From contig NZ_PPHG01000075.1 in assembly GCF_002904295.1 (NCBI RefSeq), forward strand, positions 62,001 to 126,000: a stretch of DNA of 64,000 nucleotides, read 5' to 3'. Position numbers and translations under genes: made by a program. Each line of letters opens with the position of its first letter. Position 1 is the stretch's first letter. The notes below the pieces were generated by a model. The model saw only the letters and a list, made by a program, of their open reading frames with translations, searched no databases and was not told the DNA's origin. This stretch comes from Amycolatopsis sp. CA-128772. GTDB taxonomy: Bacteria > Actinomycetota > Actinomycetes > Mycobacteriales > Pseudonocardiaceae. Shown one piece after another: positions 8,377 through 16,584 of this stretch.

Positions 8377-8837
8377 AGGGGGCGATGTCGATGGTGGTGC
8401 TGGTGGCCGCGCTGGTCGCGGCGGGGTTGATCGCGGGGCTGTTCTACGCCTACGCCTGCTCGGTGATGCCGGGCCTGGCGCGCGGGGACGACAGGACGTT
8501 CGTCGAGGGGATGCGGGGGATCAACGTCGCGATCGTGAACCCGGTGTTCCTGCTGACGTTCCTGGGTGCGCCGCTGCTGGCGGGGGTGGCTGTGTTCCTG
8601 AACCCGGGGCCGCGGCCGTGGGTGATCGCCGGGTTCGCGTTCCTGGCGGCGATGGTGGTGCTCACCGGCGTGGTGCACATCCCGCTGAACAACGCCCTCG
8701 ACCGCGCCGGCGCCGACTACGCGGCGGCGCGGGCGGCCTTCGAGGCGGTGTGGGTGCGCTGGAACGTGGTACGGGCGCTGGTGAGCACGGCCGGGTTCGG
8801 GTGCCTGGTGGCGGCCGTGCTCACCGGACGCGGTTAG
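8373..8837 (+). CDS. DUF1772 (anthrone-oxygenase-like) membrane protein
   Basis: A 154-residue membrane protein with four hydrophobic helices (~8-28, ~50-68, ~78-97, ~130-150) and the family signature HIPLNNALDR near residue 105. DUF1772 members include small integral-membrane proteins related to fungal anthrone oxygenases. GTG 8373 overlaps the upstream stop; ATG 8385 is an alternative start. It converges with the GyrI-like gene, overlapping by 4 bp at the 3' ends. Confidence 0.82.
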   Translation: MKGAMSMVVLVAALVAAGLIAGLFYAYACSVMPGLARGDDRTFVEGMRGINVAIVNPVFLLTFLGAPLLAGVAVFLNPGPRPWVIAGFAFLAAMVVLTGVVHIPLNNALDRAGADYAAARAAFEAVWVRWNVVRALVSTAGFGCLVAAVLTGRG

Positions 8838-9319
8838 CCCGCGAGGCGGAAGAGCAGGTCGGTCACCCACTGCGTGGGGTCCGGGACTTCGCGGGGGTTG
8901 CTGCGCAGCACCTCCAGGCGCCCGCCCCACGCTTCGCCGTCGGGGGTTTCGGTGCGGTCCCAGATGAGGCCTTCGGCGGCTCCCCAGGCGAGGACGGCTC
9001 CGGTCGCGGCCGCCAGGCCGTCGGGGGCGCCGACGTAGGTTTCCCGGACGTACCGGCCCGCCGGGAGTTCGCCGAGGAAGGCGGGCTCGTCCGGGGTGTA
9101 CCCGCCGTCGATCGGGACGCCGGCTTCGACGGTGAACCGCGGGCCGGGGTGCAGGACGCGGTAGCGGAAGAACGGGGCTCCGGCCGGGGTGACGCCGTGG
9201 GCGGCGAGGGTGCCGATGAGCGGGGGCAGCCGGTCGGCGATCCGGGGGAAGTCCGGGATCCCGAGGGTGGCGCGCTCGGCGACGTAGCGCTGGGCCGGCC
9301 GGTCGACGATGGCGGGCAT
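8834..9319 (-). CDS. GyrI-like/AraC effector-binding domain protein
   Basis: A 161-residue stand-alone ligand-binding protein of the GyrI-like superfamily. The strand pattern includes PAQRYVAERATLGI, FFRYRVLHPGPRFTVEAGVPI and the LPAGRYVRETYVGAPDGL turn. It is the last gene of an ECF42-containing operon; its ATG overlaps the YCII stop by 1 nt. Such domains bind amphiphilic small molecules, and some are hydrolases. A role as effector sensor for this operon is inferred from position only. Confidence 0.8.
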   Translation of the reverse strand: MPAIVDRPAQRYVAERATLGIPDFPRIADRLPPLIGTLAAHGVTPAGAPFFRYRVLHPGPRFTVEAGVPIDGGYTPDEPAFLGELPAGRYVRETYVGAPDGLAAATGAVLAWGAAEGLIWDRTETPDGEAWGGRLEVLRSNPREVPDPTQWVTDLLFRLAG

Positions 9320-9654
9320 CAGGTGAAGTCCTCCGGTGCGAGCATCGGGCGGACTTCGATGCTGCCGTAGGTGGCGGCGGGGTGGCGGGCGGCGAGGTCG
9401 AGGGCTTCGTCGAGGTCTTCGCAGTCGAGGATGACGAAGCCGCCGATCTGTTCCTTGGCTTCGGTGAACGGCCCGTCGGTGAGCAGCACCTCGCCGTCGC
9501 GGACGCGGATGGTGGTGGCTTCCGAGGGCGGGCGCAGACCGCCGCCGCCGCGGACCTTGCCGCGGCGGTCCATGTCCTCGCTCCAGCCGCCGCAGCCGTC
9601 GTAGGCGTGCTCTTCGGCGGTTTCGTCGCCGCAGATCATCAGCAGGTACTGCAT
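9319..9654 (-). CDS. YCII/DGPF-domain protein
   Basis: A 111-residue YCII-related protein. It starts MQYLLMICGDE and carries the family-naming DGPF in LLTDGPFTEAKEQIGGFVILD at ~60-80. DGPF proteins are the known genomic partners of ECF42 sigma factors, and one is encoded two genes upstream. ATG 9654 is preferred because AAGGA precedes it at good spacing and the upstream hydrolase ends at 9656; a longer in-frame start would overlap that gene. Biochemical role unknown. Confidence 0.9.
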   Translation of the reverse strand: MQYLLMICGDETAEEHAYDGCGGWSEDMDRRGKVRGGGGLRPPSEATTIRVRDGEVLLTDGPFTEAKEQIGGFVILDCEDLDEALDLAARHPAATYGSIEVRPMLAPEDFT

Positions 9655-9655
9655 G

Positions 9656-10420
9656 TCAGCATCCTTCCAGGACTTCACGCAGGCGCGCGGCGAAGGCGGC
9701 TGCGTGGGTGTCGAACCCGCCGTGGCCGCCGGGGAACGCTTCGGTGCGGGTGCCGAGGGCGGCGGCCAGGCCGAGGGCGGCCTGGTGGACCGCCGGCCCG
9801 GCGGACTCCTCGCCGACGGCGACCACCAGCCGCGCCGGGCCGGCCCGGAGGGTGTCGAGGTCGGGCTCGTAGGCGCCGATCGCGGGCATGAGGTGACCGA
9901 AGAAGTAAGCGAAGTTGCCTTCGGCGCGCGGGTCGAGCGGCGGGGCAGGGTCGACGCCCACGACCTTCATGAACGCGGCGAAGGCGGCCGGGAGGCCTTG
10001 GTCGCGGAAGAGGGCCGGGATGTCGTGCCCGTCGAGGGCGCCGGCGGGCAGGAAGCGGGTGACCGGCGGTTCGTGCAGCACCACGGTGCGGACGTCGGCG
10101 GGGTGCTGGCGCAGGTGTTCGAGCAGGGTGATGGCGCCGCCGCTGGAGGCCAGGACGTCGGCCGGGCCGACTTCGGCGAGCAGCCGGTGCACGTCCTCGG
10201 CGTGGTCGTGGACGACGTCGGGGCCGGGGGCGCCGTCGAGGGGGCTGCGGGAGAGCCCGCGGGGGTCGTAGGTGACGACGGTGTGGTCTTCGGCCAGCAG
10301 CGGCCGGAGGTGGGTGAACACGGCGGCGTCGGCGGGGCCGCCGGGGACCAGCAGCAGCGCCGGGCCGCGGCCGTGGACGTCGTAGGTGAGGGTGGCGCCG
10401 GGGACGGCGAGGGTGGTCAT
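9656..10420 (-). CDS. Alpha/beta hydrolase
   Basis: A 254-residue alpha/beta-hydrolase-fold protein. Features are the oxyanion-region LLLVPGGPADAAVF at ~22-36, the DPRGLSRS strand at ~52, the nucleophile elbow ASSGGA (Ser) at ~93, and the catalytic His in FPGGHGGFDTH near the C-terminus. ATG 10420 overlaps the ECF42 stop (ATGA), placing it inside the sigma-factor operon between the sigma gene and its DGPF partner. Substrate unknown. Confidence 0.87.
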   Translation of the reverse strand: MTTLAVPGATLTYDVHGRGPALLLVPGGPADAAVFTHLRPLLAEDHTVVTYDPRGLSRSPLDGAPGPDVVHDHAEDVHRLLAEVGPADVLASSGGAITLLEHLRQHPADVRTVVLHEPPVTRFLPAGALDGHDIPALFRDQGLPAAFAAFMKVVGVDPAPPLDPRAEGNFAYFFGHLMPAIGAYEPDLDTLRAGPARLVVAVGEESAGPAVHQAALGLAAALGTRTEAFPGGHGGFDTHAAAFAARLREVLEGC

Positions 10421-11691
10421 GGGTGTTCCTCCGGTGGTCGGGCTTCCCCCGCCCGACGAACGGCGTCGGCCGGGACCGACACCAGTCCGGAGATTCTTCG
10501 CGTGAGGTAGGTGCGTTCGGCTTCGGTGCCGGCGAGGTCGCGGGCTCGCTCGTACCAGTGGACGGCTTCGGCGTGGCGGCCGAGGCGGCGGAGGAAGTCG
10601 GCGCGGGTGGCGGCCAGCAGGTGGTAGCCGTCCAGCGGCAGGTCCTCGAGCAGGGCGAGCCCGGCCGCGGGTCCGTCGGCCATGCCGACGGCGATGGCGC
10701 GGTTGAGGGCGACGACGGCGCTGGGGACGTACCGGTGCAGGCGGTCGTAGAGGCCGGCGATCTGGGGCCAGTCGGTGGCGGCCGGGTGGGTGGCGGTGGC
10801 GTGGCAGGCGGCGATGGCGGCCTGGATCTGGTACGGCCCGGGCTGCCGGCGGCGCAGTGCGGTCTCCAGGACGCCGGTGCCCTCGGTGCTGGCGGCGGTG
10901 TCCCAGCGGGTGCGGTCCTGCTCTTCGAGGGGGACGAGGACGCCGTCGGCGTCGACGCGGGTGGCGCGGCGGGCGTGCTGGAGCAGCATGAGGGCGAGCA
11001 GGCCGAGGACTTCGGGTTCGTCGGGCATCAGCCGGGCCAGGACGCGGGCGAGCCGGATCGCCTCGGCGGCGAGGTCCGGGCGCAGCAGGTCGGGACCGGC
11101 GCTGGCGGAGTAGCCCTCGTTGAACGTCAGGTACAGCACGCCGAGGACGGCGGTGGTGCGTTCGGGCAGCAGGTGGGCGGGCGGGACGCGGTAGGGGATG
11201 CGGGCGTGGCGGATCTTGCGCTTCACCCGCACGAGCCGCTGGGACATGGTCGCTTCGGGGACGAGGAAGGCGCGGGCGATCTCGGCGGTGGAGAGCCCGG
11301 CGAGGGTGCGCAGCGCGAGCGCGACCTGGGCTTCGGTGGCCAGCGCGGGGTGGCAGCAGGTGAAGATGAGCCGCAGTCGGTCGTCGGTGACGCCGCTGTC
11401 GTCGGGTTCAGGGGGGTCGGGGACGGGCATGCGGGCGGCCTCCCGGAGCTTGGCGGCGCCGACGGCGTCGCGGCGGAGGCGGTCGGTGGCGCGGTGGCGG
11501 GCGGCGGTGGTGAGCCACGCGCCGGGCCGGGCGGGGACGCCGTCGCGGGGCCAGGTGCGCAGGGCGAGGGCGAAGGCCTCCTGGGCGCACTCCTCGGCGA
11601 GGTCCCAGTCGCCGGTGATCCGGATGAGCGTGGCCACGACCTGGCCCCACTCCTCCCGGAACGCCTCGGCGACGGCGCGCTCGACGTCCAC
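10417..11691 (-). CDS. ECF42-type RNA polymerase sigma factor
   Basis: A 424-residue sigma factor. Region 2 spans ~5-75 (FREEWGQVVATLIRITGDWDLAEECAQEAFALAL), region 4 spans ~115-170 (LRTLAGLSTAEIARAFLVPEATMSQRLVRVKRKI), and a long C-terminal extension of ~230 residues carries helical TPR-like segments, including YLTFNEGYSASAG. That extension and the downstream DGPF/YCII gene are diagnostic of ECF42. GTG 11691 is chosen because GGGAGG lies 7 nt upstream. No anti-sigma gene is present; ECF42 control is thought to involve the C-terminal extension. Confidence 0.9.
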   Translation of the reverse strand: MDVERAVAEAFREEWGQVVATLIRITGDWDLAEECAQEAFALALRTWPRDGVPARPGAWLTTAARHRATDRLRRDAVGAAKLREAARMPVPDPPEPDDSGVTDDRLRLIFTCCHPALATEAQVALALRTLAGLSTAEIARAFLVPEATMSQRLVRVKRKIRHARIPYRVPPAHLLPERTTAVLGVLYLTFNEGYSASAGPDLLRPDLAAEAIRLARVLARLMPDEPEVLGLLALMLLQHARRATRVDADGVLVPLEEQDRTRWDTAASTEGTGVLETALRRRQPGPYQIQAAIAACHATATHPAATDWPQIAGLYDRLHRYVPSAVVALNRAIAVGMADGPAAGLALLEDLPLDGYHLLAATRADFLRRLGRHAEAVHWYERARDLAGTEAERTYLTRRISGLVSVPADAVRRAGEARPPEEHP

Positions 11692-11711
11692 TTCCGCTCC
11701 TCCCGCCGGTG

Positions 11712-12782
11712 TCACCCTCCCGACGAACGGCCGTGTCCCGGACCGACAGCGGCCGCGTGGCACGCGCCGTACCCTTCGGCGCGCGCGACGATCCGGCCGG
11801 CTTCGACGCGCACGGCGGTCTCGGTGGCGTCGCTGACGGCGGTGACGCCGGCGGCCGCGGCGAGTTCGCCGCCGGCGTCGCAGACCAGCCGCAGCCGTGG
11901 CCGGGCCGGGGGCGCGATGGCCTGGTCGAGGCAGCCGCGCAGGTCGGCGACGGCGAGCCGGGCCAGCGGGGCGAGTTCGCCGGGGTCGCTGGTGACGAGC
12001 ACGGCGGTGACGTCGGCGCCGGCGCGGACGGCTTCTTCGAAGGCGGCGGCCCGGTGCAGGCCGAGGACGGTGACGACGCCGTCGCCGGGCCGGAAGGGCT
12101 CGCCGGTCAGCAGGTCGGTCGCGGCCGGCGGATCCCACGGCCGGTCGTCGCGGCGGGCCGGGGTGGTGATCGGCGGTTCGGCGGGCCAGTCGTCGGTCAG
12201 GTCCAGCTCGAGCAGGGCGGCGCAGGCGGTGACGAGGTGGAAGGGCTCGCCGAAGCCGGGCGCGGCCGCGGCGAGCTGGCTCGCGCCGTGCAGCGTGGTG
12301 AGGGCGGCTTCGGCGACCCGCACGAGCCGGCGGCCCGGGCGCAGGCGTTCGAGGGCGAGCCCGAGCAGGAGCGCGTCGACCCGCATGAGCTGCGCGAACG
12401 GCCGGCGGGTGTGCTCGTCGGCGAGGATTTCCGGGAGCAGGTCGCGGGCGAGGCGGGCGTCTTCGGCGTCGCTGTCGATGGCCAGCGGGAGCCGGGCGAT
12501 CCAGGCGCGGGCGAACGCGGCGAGTGCGTCGGCGGCGCCGGGGTCCGGGGGCGGGGTGGCGGGCCTCGGGGCGCGTTCGGCGAGGTCGGCCAGGACGGCG
12601 AAGTACAGGGCGCGTTTGCCGGGGAAGTTGGAGTAGACCGCGCCGCGGGTGAGTTCGGCGCGTTCGGCGATGACGTCGACCTTCGCTTCGCGGAAGCCGC
12701 GGCGGGCGAATTCGTCGCGGGCGGCGGCGAGCACCTTCGCGCGGTTGCGCTCCTGGGTCTCCGCCCTGCTGAGCCTGACCAT
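11712..12782 (-). CDS. TetR-family regulator with thioredoxin-like C-terminal domain
   Basis: The 356-residue product begins as a TetR regulator (helix-turn-helix at ~10-55, AAARDEFARRGFREAKVDVIAERAELTRGAVYSNF), with a ligand domain to ~200. The last ~120 residues are unusual for TetR: DGVVTVLGLHRAAAFEEAV, LVTSDPGELAPL, RLRLVCDAGGELAAAAGV and a final EGYGACHAAA resemble a peroxiredoxin/thioredoxin-like fold with one cysteine. ATG 12782 is preceded by AAGGAGG only 3 nt away; TTG 12812 is possible. It is the first gene of the operon, 20 bp before the ECF42 gene, and divergent from a P450 gene. Confidence 0.8.
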   Translation of the reverse strand: MVRLSRAETQERNRAKVLAAARDEFARRGFREAKVDVIAERAELTRGAVYSNFPGKRALYFAVLADLAERAPRPATPPPDPGAADALAAFARAWIARLPLAIDSDAEDARLARDLLPEILADEHTRRPFAQLMRVDALLLGLALERLRPGRRLVRVAEAALTTLHGASQLAAAAPGFGEPFHLVTACAALLELDLTDDWPAEPPITTPARRDDRPWDPPAATDLLTGEPFRPGDGVVTVLGLHRAAAFEEAVRAGADVTAVLVTSDPGELAPLARLAVADLRGCLDQAIAPPARPRLRLVCDAGGELAAAAGVTAVSDATETAVRVEAGRIVARAEGYGACHAAAVGPGHGRSSGG

Positions 12783-12816
12783 CGTCCTCCTTGCCGTGGT
12801 GTCGCGAGCCAAGATA

Positions 12817-12828
12817 CAGTGACCACTG
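12817..12828. promoter_or_regulatory. Candidate operator between the TetR-Trx and P450 genes
   Basis: CAGTG and CACTG arms are separated by 2 bp. Nearby, GAACATCTG occurs twice as a direct repeat (12838-12846 and 12851-12859), just before the P450 start. Either could be the binding site of the divergent TetR-type regulator. Confidence 0.45.
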
Positions 12829-12868
12829 AGATGGCTAGAACATCTGATTTGAACATCTGGAGTGGTGG

Positions 12869-14041
12869 ATGACCCCCGAGATCGATCTGACCGACCTGAG
12901 CGTGCTCACCGACCCGTTCTCCGCCTACGACCGGGCGCGGGAGGTGAGCGCGGTGGCCCGGCTGGTCATCCCCGGGTTCGGCCCGTTCTGGGCGGTGACC
13001 CGCTACGCCGAAGCGCGCGCGATGCTGGGCGACCCGCGGTTCGAGGTGAACTCCGGCAGCTTCCTGCGCCCGCCCGGGATTCCCGAGCACTGCCTGGCCT
13101 ACCTGGAGACGATGGCGGAGAAGGACGGGCCGGAGCACCGGCGGCTGCGGCGGCTGGTGGCCCCGGCGTTCGCCCCGAAGCGGGCCGAGCAGCTGCGGCC
13201 CCGGCTGGCGGCGATCACCGGAAAGCTGCTCGACGAGCTGTCCGGGCACGCCGAGGACGGCGTGGTCGACCTCGTGCCGCACTTCGCGCGGCCGCTGCCG
13301 ATCGACGTGATCTGCGAGCTGGTCGGCATCCCGCACGCCGACCGGCCCCGCTGGCGCGAACACGGCGCCGCGGTGGCCGGCGGGGTGGGGCCGGACTTCG
13401 CCGCCGCCATCCCGGCGATCATCGAGGGCGCGAAGGAGGCCGTGGCGCGCAGCCGCGCCGAGCCGGGCGACGACCTCATCGGCGACCTCGTCCACGCCCA
13501 GGACGACGACCGGCTCACCGATACCGAGCTGGTCACCCTCGTCTGGCACCTGGTGCTGGGCGGGCAGACGCCGGTGAACCTCATCGCCAACGCCGTCGAG
13601 GCCCTGCTGCGGCACCCCGACCAGCTGGCGCTGCTGCGCGCGGACCCGGGTTCGTGGCCGGGGGCGGTGGAGGAACTGATGCGCTGGTGCAGCCCGCAGC
13701 TGCTGACGACGCCGCGGTTCGCGCGCGAGGACGTCGAGATCGACGGGCAGGTGATCCGCAAGGGCGAGCGGGTGACGGCGGCGATGGTGGCCGCCGACCG
13801 CGACCCGCGGGCGTTCACCGACCCGGACCGCTTCGACATCGCCCGTTCGGGGCCGGCGCAGCTGGGCTTCTCGCACGGCCCGCACTTCTGCCTGGGCGCC
13901 TCGATCGCCCGGGTGCAGACGGAGGTGGCGTTGTCGGAGCTGTTCACCCGCTTCCCGGACCTGGCCCTGGCCACCGACGACGTGCCGCGTGCTCCCGACG
14001 GCGGGACCTGGCGGCCCGCGGCGCTACCGCTGACGCTCTGA
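12869..14041 (+). CDS. Cytochrome P450
   Basis: A 390-residue bacterial class I P450. Visible elements: I-helix VLGGQTPVNLIANA at ~228-241 (GGQTP where AGxET is more usual), the K-helix ExxR in VEELMRW near ~266, and the heme-binding loop GFSHGPHFCLG at ~332-342 with the proximal Cys. ATG 12869 follows TGGAGTGGTGG. No ferredoxin or reductase gene is adjacent, so electrons must come from elsewhere. The divergent TetR-thioredoxin gene is the likely regulator. Its 3' end overlaps the convergent TetR gene by 18 bp. Confidence 0.93.
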   Translation: MTPEIDLTDLSVLTDPFSAYDRAREVSAVARLVIPGFGPFWAVTRYAEARAMLGDPRFEVNSGSFLRPPGIPEHCLAYLETMAEKDGPEHRRLRRLVAPAFAPKRAEQLRPRLAAITGKLLDELSGHAEDGVVDLVPHFARPLPIDVICELVGIPHADRPRWREHGAAVAGGVGPDFAAAIPAIIEGAKEAVARSRAEPGDDLIGDLVHAQDDDRLTDTELVTLVWHLVLGGQTPVNLIANAVEALLRHPDQLALLRADPGSWPGAVEELMRWCSPQLLTTPRFAREDVEIDGQVIRKGERVTAAMVAADRDPRAFTDPDRFDIARSGPAQLGFSHGPHFCLGASIARVQTEVALSELFTRFPDLALATDDVPRAPDGGTWRPAALPLTL

Positions 14042-14800
14042 CACCAGGGTCTCGATGCCGTCGAGGACGCGGGCGAGGCCGAAGCGGAAGGCGTGGGCCG
14101 GGTTCTCCGCGGCGTTGTGGGCCTGGCCCGCGGCCGTGCCGACCCGCGAGGACAGGGGGTAGTGCGCCGCGTCGGCGGCCGGGATGCCGGCCAGCACCGG
14201 CGCGGCGCGCTCCCACCACTGGGCGTCGGTCATGCCGCTGACGCGCACCAGGCGGGCCTGGTCGACCGAGCTGCGCGCGGTGGTCCGGACGAGGCCGGTG
14301 ACGAGGCTGACCACGGCGTCCATCTCGACGTCGTCGAGGCCGATGCCCTCGACCGCGGCCAGCTCGTGTTCGTACTTGGCGAAGCTGTGCGGGCCCAGGG
14401 CCGAGCGGCTGGTGGTGACCTGCAGCAGCCAGGGGTGGCGGTGGAACAGCGCCCACTGGTGCTCGGCGATCGCGGTGAGCGCCGCCCGCCAGCCGAGGCC
14501 GGGTCTGGGGGCCGGCAGTTCGCCGTGGGCGTGGTCGATCATCAGGTCCAGCAGCTCCGCGCGGCCGGGCACGTAGGTGTAGATCGCCATGGGGGAGACG
14601 CCGAGCTGCTCGGCCACGCGGCGGATGGTGACGGCGTCGATGCCGTCGGCGTCGGCCAGCGCCACCGCGGCCCGCACGACGTCGGCCGTGGTCAGCTTCG
14701 GTTTCGGGCCGCGGCGCGGGGGTGCCGGGACGCCCCAGAGCAGCTCGATCGCCCGTCGTGGGTCGCCGTCGCCGTTGTCCTGCGTGCTCACCCCGGCCAT
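14024..14800 (-). CDS. TetR-family repressor (TetR_C_1-type)
   Basis: A 258-residue TetR regulator. It has an N-terminal basic stretch PPRRGPKPKLT, then the helix-turn-helix VVRAAVALADADGIDAVTIR and VAEQLGVSPMAIYTYVPGRAELL at ~35-85. The C-terminal domain contains HRHPWLLQVTTSRSALGP, typical of the tetracycline-repressor-like C-terminal family linked to drug efflux. It faces a DrrAB-type ABC exporter across two near-palindromes, a standard repressor/exporter arrangement. ATG 14800 is chosen; GTG 14809 lies just upstream. Confidence 0.88.
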   Translation of the reverse strand: MAGVSTQDNGDGDPRRAIELLWGVPAPPRRGPKPKLTTADVVRAAVALADADGIDAVTIRRVAEQLGVSPMAIYTYVPGRAELLDLMIDHAHGELPAPRPGLGWRAALTAIAEHQWALFHRHPWLLQVTTSRSALGPHSFAKYEHELAAVEGIGLDDVEMDAVVSLVTGLVRTTARSSVDQARLVRVSGMTDAQWWERAAPVLAGIPAADAAHYPLSSRVGTAAGQAHNAAENPAHAFRFGLARVLDGIETLVSERQR

Positions 14801-14818
14801 TCTGCCCACCCGATTCCC

Positions 14819-14863
14819 GTACAACGTACAGAGTTGTGCTAACCTTATCTTCGTACAATGTAC
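14819..14863. promoter_or_regulatory. Two near-palindromic TetR operator copies
   Basis: GTACAACGTAC (14819-14829) and GTACAATGTAC (14853-14863) are near-palindromes. Both are followed by AGAGT, so they form a direct repeat with 34-bp spacing. They lie between the TetR gene and the ABC exporter and probably serve both promoters. Confidence 0.7.
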
Positions 14864-14878
14864 AGAGTAAGGGGCAGG

Positions 14879-15805
14879 ATGACTCCGCAGATCCACGCCG
14901 AGGGACTTCGCAAGCGCTACGGCGACGCGTACGCCCTCGATGGGTTCGACCTCTCCGTCCCGGCCGGCGCCCTGTGCGGCCTGCTGGGACCCAACGGCGC
15001 GGGCAAGACCACGGCGGTCCGCGTGCTCTCCACGCTGCTGCGCCACGACAGTGGCCACGCGCGCGTCGCCGGGTTCGACGTCGCTGCCGAACCGGCGAAG
15101 GTGCGTTCGGCGATCGGGCTGGTCGGCCAGCACGCCGCGGTGGACGAACTGCTGTCCGGGCGGCAGAACCTGGTGCTGTTCGGCCGGCTGCACCACCTGG
15201 GCCGGCGCGAAGCGGCCCGCCGCGCCGACGCGCTGCTGGAACGGTTCGGCCTCGCCGAAACGGGGTCCGAACCGGTGTCGGCGTACTCGGGCGGGATGCG
15301 GCGGCGGCTGGACCTGGCCGCGTCGCTGCTGGCGGCGCCGCGGGTGCTGTTCCTCGACGAGCCGACGACCGGGCTGGACCCGCGCAGCCGCGCCGAGGTC
15401 TGGCGGGCGGTGCGGTCGCTGGTCGGCGACGGCACGACCGTGCTGCTGACCACGCAGTACCTGGAGGAAGCCGACCGGCTGGCCGACCGGATCTGCCTGG
15501 TCGAGCACGGCCGGGTGATCGCCGAAGGCACCCCGGCCGAGCTCAAGGGGTCACTCGGCGCGACCCGGATCGAGCTGGTGCTGACCGACCCGGACGCGCT
15601 CGGCGCGGCGGCGGGGCTGCTGGCCCGGGTCACCGGCGCCGAGCCGGTCACCGAGGACCTGCGGGTGAGCGCACCGGCCGAGCCGCCGATGCTGACCGAC
15701 GTCGTGCGGGCGCTGGCGGCGAGCGAGCTGTCCTTCGCCGACGTGGCACTGCGGCACCCGACGCTGGACGAGGTCTTCCTGCAGCTGACGGGGGTGGCGC
15801 GATGA
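14879..15805 (+). CDS. ABC transporter ATPase, DrrA-type drug exporter
   Basis: A 308-residue ATPase of the DrrA/ABC-2 exporter family. Walker A GPNGAGKTT lies at ~38-46, the Q-loop region (GLVGQHAAVDELLSG) at ~80-95, the signature YSGGMRRRLDLA at ~135-146, Walker B VLFLDEPTTGLDP at ~155-167, and the switch His in LLTTQYLEEADRLADR. The C-terminal extension is typical of drug-resistance exporters. ATG 14879 is preferred over the in-frame ATG 14858, which lies inside the operator; AAGGGG precedes 14879. Its stop overlaps the permease start (ATGA). Confidence 0.93.
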   Translation: MTPQIHAEGLRKRYGDAYALDGFDLSVPAGALCGLLGPNGAGKTTAVRVLSTLLRHDSGHARVAGFDVAAEPAKVRSAIGLVGQHAAVDELLSGRQNLVLFGRLHHLGRREAARRADALLERFGLAETGSEPVSAYSGGMRRRLDLAASLLAAPRVLFLDEPTTGLDPRSRAEVWRAVRSLVGDGTTVLLTTQYLEEADRLADRICLVEHGRVIAEGTPAELKGSLGATRIELVLTDPDALGAAAGLLARVTGAEPVTEDLRVSAPAEPPMLTDVVRALAASELSFADVALRHPTLDEVFLQLTGVAR

Positions 15806-16584
15806 GGTGGGCCATCGTGGACGGCTGGACGCTGACCCAGCGCCACCTGGCGCAGCTGGCGCGCCGCCCGGCGCGGACGGCCACGGTGGTGGCGTTCCCG
15901 ATCCTGCTGGTGCTGATCTTCGCCTACCTGCTCGGTGGCGGAATGACCGTGCCCGGCGGCGGCTCCTACCGGGAGTTCCTGATGCCGGGGATGTTCGCCA
16001 TGACGATGGTCTTCGGGCTGTCGGGGACGATGATCGCGGTGCTCGACGACGCCACCAAAGGGGTCACCGACCGGTTCCGGTCGCTGCCGATGGCGCCGTC
16101 GGCGGTGCTCACCGGACGGGTTGCCGCGGACCTGCTGAACGCGGTGCTCGCGTTGGCGGTGCTGCTGGGCTGCGGGTTCGCCGTCGGCTGGCGCCCGCAC
16201 GGCAGCCTCGGCGAGACCCTCGCCGCGCTCGGCCTGCTGCTCCTGCTGCGGACCGCGCTGGTGTCGGCGGGCTGCTACCTCGGCCTGCTGACGTCGGATC
16301 CGGCGATGGTGACGCTGGCGCAGACGGTCGAGTTCCCGTTCGGGTTCCTCTCCAGCGCGTTCGTGGCGACCTCGACGATGCCGGCGTGGCTGGGAACCGT
16401 GGCGGAGTGGAACCCGTTGTCCTCCACGGTGACGGCGGCGCGGGTGCTGTTCGGCAACCCGGGCGCGGCCGGGACGTCCTGGGTGAATGCGCACGCGGTG
16501 CCGATGGCGGTGGCGTGGCCGCTGGTGCTGCTGGCGGTGTTCGTGCCGTTGTCGGTGCGCCGGTACAGGAGGCTGGGGAACTGA
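15802..16584 (+). CDS. ABC-2 type permease, DrrB-like
   Basis: A 260-residue membrane permease with six hydrophobic segments, including FPILLVLIFAYLLGGG (~30-46), MFAMTMVFGLSG (~64-78) and GLLLLLRTALVSAGCYLGLL (~135-158). It also has the ABC-2 exporter signature around FLSSAFVATSTMPAWLGTVAEWNPLS near ~185-210. It pairs with the preceding ATPase to form a drug or lipid exporter. Its stop codon overlaps the next gene's apparent CTG start (CTGA). Confidence 0.92.
   Translation: MRWAIVDGWTLTQRHLAQLARRPARTATVVAFPILLVLIFAYLLGGGMTVPGGGSYREFLMPGMFAMTMVFGLSGTMIAVLDDATKGVTDRFRSLPMAPSAVLTGRVAADLLNAVLALAVLLGCGFAVGWRPHGSLGETLAALGLLLLLRTALVSAGCYLGLLTSDPAMVTLAQTVEFPFGFLSSAFVATSTMPAWLGTVAEWNPLSSTVTAARVLFGNPGAAGTSWVNAHAVPMAVAWPLVLLAVFVPLSVRRYRRLGN

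Noticed and set aside
10423..12636. A 737-codon + strand open frame over the ECF42 and TetR genes
   Set aside because: Gly/Val/Gln-rich antisense translation without motifs; the minus strand encodes clear sigma-factor and TetR domains.
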